Origin: Ricinus communis
Taxonomy: Eukaryota; Streptophyta; Magnoliopsida; Malpighiales; Euphorbiaceae
NCBI RefSeq assembly: GCF_019578655.1
Contig: NC_063257.1
Coordinates: 12,524,001-12,588,000 of the forward strand
Direction of reading: 5' to 3'
DNA length: 64,000 nucleotides
Both the position numbers and the translations under genes were made by a program. This document shows, in pieces, positions 60,888 to 64,000 of this stretch (its first letter is position 1; each line of letters starts with the position of its first letter). The notes beneath the pieces are model-generated. The model ran no database searches and was not told the origin of the DNA. It was given only the letters and a program-made list of their open reading frames with translations.

Positions 60888-62336
60888 TTATTGCTGCTTG
60901 TGATCCTTCTGAGAAATAATTACTGGTATCTTCTGGATAACCTTCTCATCCAACACTGCATACTGCTTCTTTATTTCAATCCATGCCTTCTCAGCATATG
61001 TATCGACATCGTCTTCATTCTTCTCATACAGCATCGGCATTGTCAGGAGCATCACAAACACTGCACAGACTACATTTTGTTATTTCAATCCATGGCTTCT
61101 CAGCATATGCTACAAGTGGAAAATAACAAATATACATGTATTGGGAGAAGTTGAATTCCAAGCCCGAGTACCTGATCCGAGTATTACCCTTGTCTAAACT
61201 TAGTATTTTGGCAGGATGAGTGAATCTCCGAAGCAATAAAACATGGATAATCTGTGGAGTCATATTTTATAGATTTTGCTACAGAAAATGGCATTCAATA
61301 ATTCAAATGCAGGATCTGATGTGAGCTAAACTCGTGGAGATGGTGCAAATCAGAAACTATACATAGGTAGAGAAACTGAAAGGCCTAACCAATCCTTTGG
61401 ATTGTGCATAAATAATAAAATTAGAGAAAAAAGAAAAACTGACCCAAGTAAAAGAGGGTCAAAAAGCTGAACCAACTGCCAACAACAGAGATAACCCACA
61501 ACACAGCAATCACCTGAAAATGAAATGAAACTCAAAATCCCATGTCAAACTTGGAAAGAACTTCGCAAATTCTTGGATAAAATTTTTTAAAAGATGTGGT
61601 CATACCGATAGAAACTTCTTCAAATCCTTCCCTAAAGCTACATCCCGAAAGTTTAAGAATGCCCTGTTAATTTCACCTCTCAGCCAAAGAAGAATAGCCA
61701 CAAGCAGATCTTCTGGCACGGTAATCCTGGGAAATTCTGGAGGTGACCTGCAACATAAACAAGAAAGCTGAAAAGCTTGACAAGCTATATTCTCTTCCAA
61801 GAAATGGAAAAAAAAAAAAAAACCTATTAGTACTTACATATTGAGGAAGGTGGCTAAATTGGACCACAGGAAGAGAGTTGCAAAAGAAAGAATGAGAGAG
61901 TGACAGAGAAAAGTAAGCAAAGTGTAACCAGCACACTCAAAGAGAAGCCACAGGACTGTGGCCACAGCAAATACACAACCTGAGGCTTGCTTGTTCCGCC
62001 ACAGTATAATGTCAGCAGCTGAGAAACATAGCAAAAACAATCGGTCATCACAAAAACTATATATGTAACAAAAAAAAAAAAAAAAAAAAAAAAACAGAAA
62101 AGAACCCTGGAAAAGATTGTACGTTTTCCACCGCCAAGGACCAAATGGAGAGGCTTCTGACGGCCAAATAGACGGTTCTTTTGAGCAGATTGCACGGCAA
62201 CATAGTTATCAATCTCAGAATCGGAGGATGAGGAGGAGGAGGAGGAGGAGGAGTGTTTATGATCATGTTCAGTATCACGAGCCTTAATTTCATTGACCAA
62301 CTCAGGATTAAAAGCATCCGCTGGTTCCTCTACCAT
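60888..62336 (-). CDS. Reticulon-like protein, plant RTNLB family
   Basis: Predicted 259-residue ER-shaping membrane protein. Coding exons: 62123-62336, 61838-62018, 61606-61747, 61444-61513 and 60888-61060, all GT-AG and in frame. The N-terminus is acidic and contains a run of ten serines (residues 29-38). The reticulon domain starts at [18 protein letters not shown] (about 54-71), followed by [13 protein letters not shown]. The first long hydrophobic hairpin spans about 85-125, then [13 protein letters not shown] and a linker with [21 protein letters not shown]. The second hydrophobic hairpin is encoded by exon 4 and the start of exon 5. The soluble C-terminus has [20 protein letters not shown]. 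Paired hairpins insert like wedges and curve ER tubules. The exact RTNLB number cannot be given. The intron before the last exon holds a fragment resembling that exon. Confidence 0.92.
61073..61112 (-). repeat. Partial copy of last-exon sequence inside the adjacent reticulon intron
   Basis: On the minus strand this intron segment contains GCATATGCTGAGAAGCCATG followed by GATTGAAATAA. The last exon has CATATGCTGAGAAGGCATGG followed by ATTGAAATAAA at about 60977-61010. Translated, [10 protein letters not shown] in the intron mirrors [10 protein letters not shown] in the exon. It lies only about 12 bp upstream of the last exon's acceptor. Confidence 0.8.
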
Positions 62337-64000
62337 CTTTCCTTTGTTGCTGCCAAGTTATCTAATAACCAAAAAAAAAATGGCAGAGGAGGGTATATGA
62401 TTTCTTGCTTTGTCTCTGTTGGGATCTTTCGGTTTCTGTTTTTGCATGTGAAACTGAAACATTCAAACAGCCAAAAAACTAGAAGAAAGCCTTATATTAT
62501 GATCCCACCATATTCGCAAAGACTTGGAATACTTTTACCTATTCTATTCTTGGCTGATTTGCAATTCCTCAGCTTCTTTTGCCATATCAGCATATGATCC
62601 TGTAAGAGAAAAAACTCATCACCCCATTAAATTAATTAACTTTTAAAAATAAAACTAACTTGTAAAAATAAAAAAAATATTATAATTCCTTAGATGATTC
62701 TTTCCATACTGTGATGGATCAAGTTCATATATAACAGGGTCCTCAGTGACCACATTTATAACAATCTTCATCATGTTATCTGATCAAGGTTTACAAACTT
62801 GTAATGTTCCACTTTTTTTTTTTTCTTAACCATTTTCATGGCCTGACAGGTTGATATAAGATAAAAGTATCATTACATTACTATTCAGGTAATAACTCAT
62901 TATACCTGTTACTATTAATATGTTGCATTACTAATTCAGGGAGGGTAGAAATCACCATGAGTACCTCAGCTGAATATATTAATAAACAACGTATTAAGAA
63001 ATATTGAAATATAAAGAGTAAAATATTTTATTTAAGTTAAATAAAGTTTTTATATTTTATTTTTTATCTTATTTTTATTTCTATAAATAGTAATGGATTT
63101 TTTTTAATTTTTATCAATTGAAAAATAAGAATTATAAATATCAATTAAATTAAATGTATAGAAACTTGTAATACGTAGAATAGAGAGTGTAAAGAGCCAA
63201 ATTGAATATTTATTTTATGTTTAATAAATAAAGAGTGTATTGGAGTGTCATTTTATGATATGACTCTTTAAAATAAAGAGTTTGACATATATAAAAAGTA
63301 TATTGAAGTGTCATTTTATGTTGACATATATAAAAAATGCATTAAAATGACTTTGGTATATATAAAAAATGCATTAAAATGACTTTGGTATATATAAAAA
63401 ATACATTAAAAATAATTTAATAATAAATATATTATAACACTTATTTCACAAAATAATTTTTTTTAATCTACAAATACAACTTTTTAATCATATCTTTCAT
63501 ATAGTTATATCCTTTCAAATAGTCATATTTATTCAAAATATCTTTTAAATATTTTAACTCCTAGTTATATATAGATTAAAATTGGCATTTGTATTTATTG
63601 CAGAAAAAATAAATTTATTTCTCTTTGTAAATTATATAATAAATACAAATACTATTTTAAATTGATTTCTTGCACAAAAGACAGTAGGGGCTTGAAGAAA
63701 ATTCTATTTTTCAAATTCTGATTCCAACAAAAAGTCAAAAAAAATTTATAAAGTTTATTTAGGAGGAAAGATAAATTATCATTTCCTTGTAAGCATATGA
63801 TGCAACATATTTAAAATTGGGCTTTCAAAAGAAGTTGACAAGTGGCATTTTGTTATTGCTAAAGTTCCTTCTTCATTATTTGTATGTAACTAGTTTAATA
63901 GCTGTGCTGAAGTTAATTATATTAATGAATTAATATTATATTTATATTTTATAGCTAATTTAATTATATCTTATATAATAATTATATTATTCAATTTATC
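62337..64000. other. Upstream region of the reticulon gene and AT-rich intergenic DNA
   Basis: It includes the reticulon promoter and 5' UTR near 62340-62400, although no element is clear. The remainder is AT-rich, with a short tandem repeat at 63230-63420. No gene was seen. Confidence 0.5.
63230..63420. repeat. Short tandem repeat, 32-bp units, preceded by a longer duplication
   Basis: ATGCATTAAAATGACTTTGG occurs at 63337 and 63369, with a third, diverged unit (ATACATTAAA) at about 63401. Before it, GTGTCATTTTATG occurs at about 63246 and 63307 and defines a longer, older duplication. Confidence 0.8.

Noticed and set aside
61024..61263. 79-codon frame in the last reticulon intron as an alternative exon
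   Set aside because: It runs out of frame with the reticulon protein and lacks the membrane hairpin; explained by the short exon-derived fragment.

Overview
The window looks like nuclear DNA of a eudicot plant. It is very AT-rich, the genes carry many GT-AG introns, and the encoded proteins are plant types: a chloroplast Ycf54-like protein, a plant reticulon and a mitochondrial calcium uniporter. The transposable elements are also typical of plants (L1-type LINE with RNase H, Cassandra TRIM with 5S rRNA, copia, SINE, MULE-like and MITE elements). I cannot fix the species from sequence alone.

Layout. 1-6.9 kb: one decayed L1-type LINE (+ strand) interrupted by two Cassandra TRIM insertions (- strand), one intact with a 5-bp target duplication and one a four-LTR array. 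6.9-13 kb: gene-free, with a long hairpin, a SINE and a MULE-like element with a 9-bp target duplication. 13.9-17.7 kb: TLC-domain membrane protein (+, 8 coding exons). 17.9-24.3 kb: degenerate non-coding LTR element, dispersed MITE-like repeat, LINE 3' fragment and a palindromic MITE. 24.3-28.4 kb: mitochondrial calcium uniporter (+, 2 exons). 28.4-32 kb: gene-free, with unrecognised coding-like debris. 32.1-45.5 kb: an 882-residue RecQ/WRN-type helicase (-, 20 coding exons) with a young, internally deleted copia element in one intron. 45.5-49.2 kb: AT-rich repeats. 49.2-53.4 kb: FHIT-type nucleotide hydrolase (-, 5 exons, one splice acceptor unresolved). 53.4-58.2 kb: inverted-repeat elements. 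58.2-60.3 kb: Ycf54-like protein (+, 3 exons). 60.9-62.3 kb: reticulon-like protein (-, 5 exons). 62.3-64 kb: AT-rich, short tandem repeats.

The six genes do not form one pathway. FHIT and the Ycf54-like gene are divergent neighbours, as I recall for their Arabidopsis counterparts, so this end probably keeps an old gene order into which about 4.9 kb of repeats has been inserted. All gene models were assembled by hand from reading-frame continuity and splice signals; total lengths (267, 313, 882, about 196, 217 and 259 residues) fit the families.

I did not find a convincing undescribed system. The points most worth a second look are the 5S-bearing Cassandra array, the plant WRN-like helicase with a recursive-splice-like junction, the missing FHIT acceptor, and an exon-derived fragment inside the last reticulon intron.
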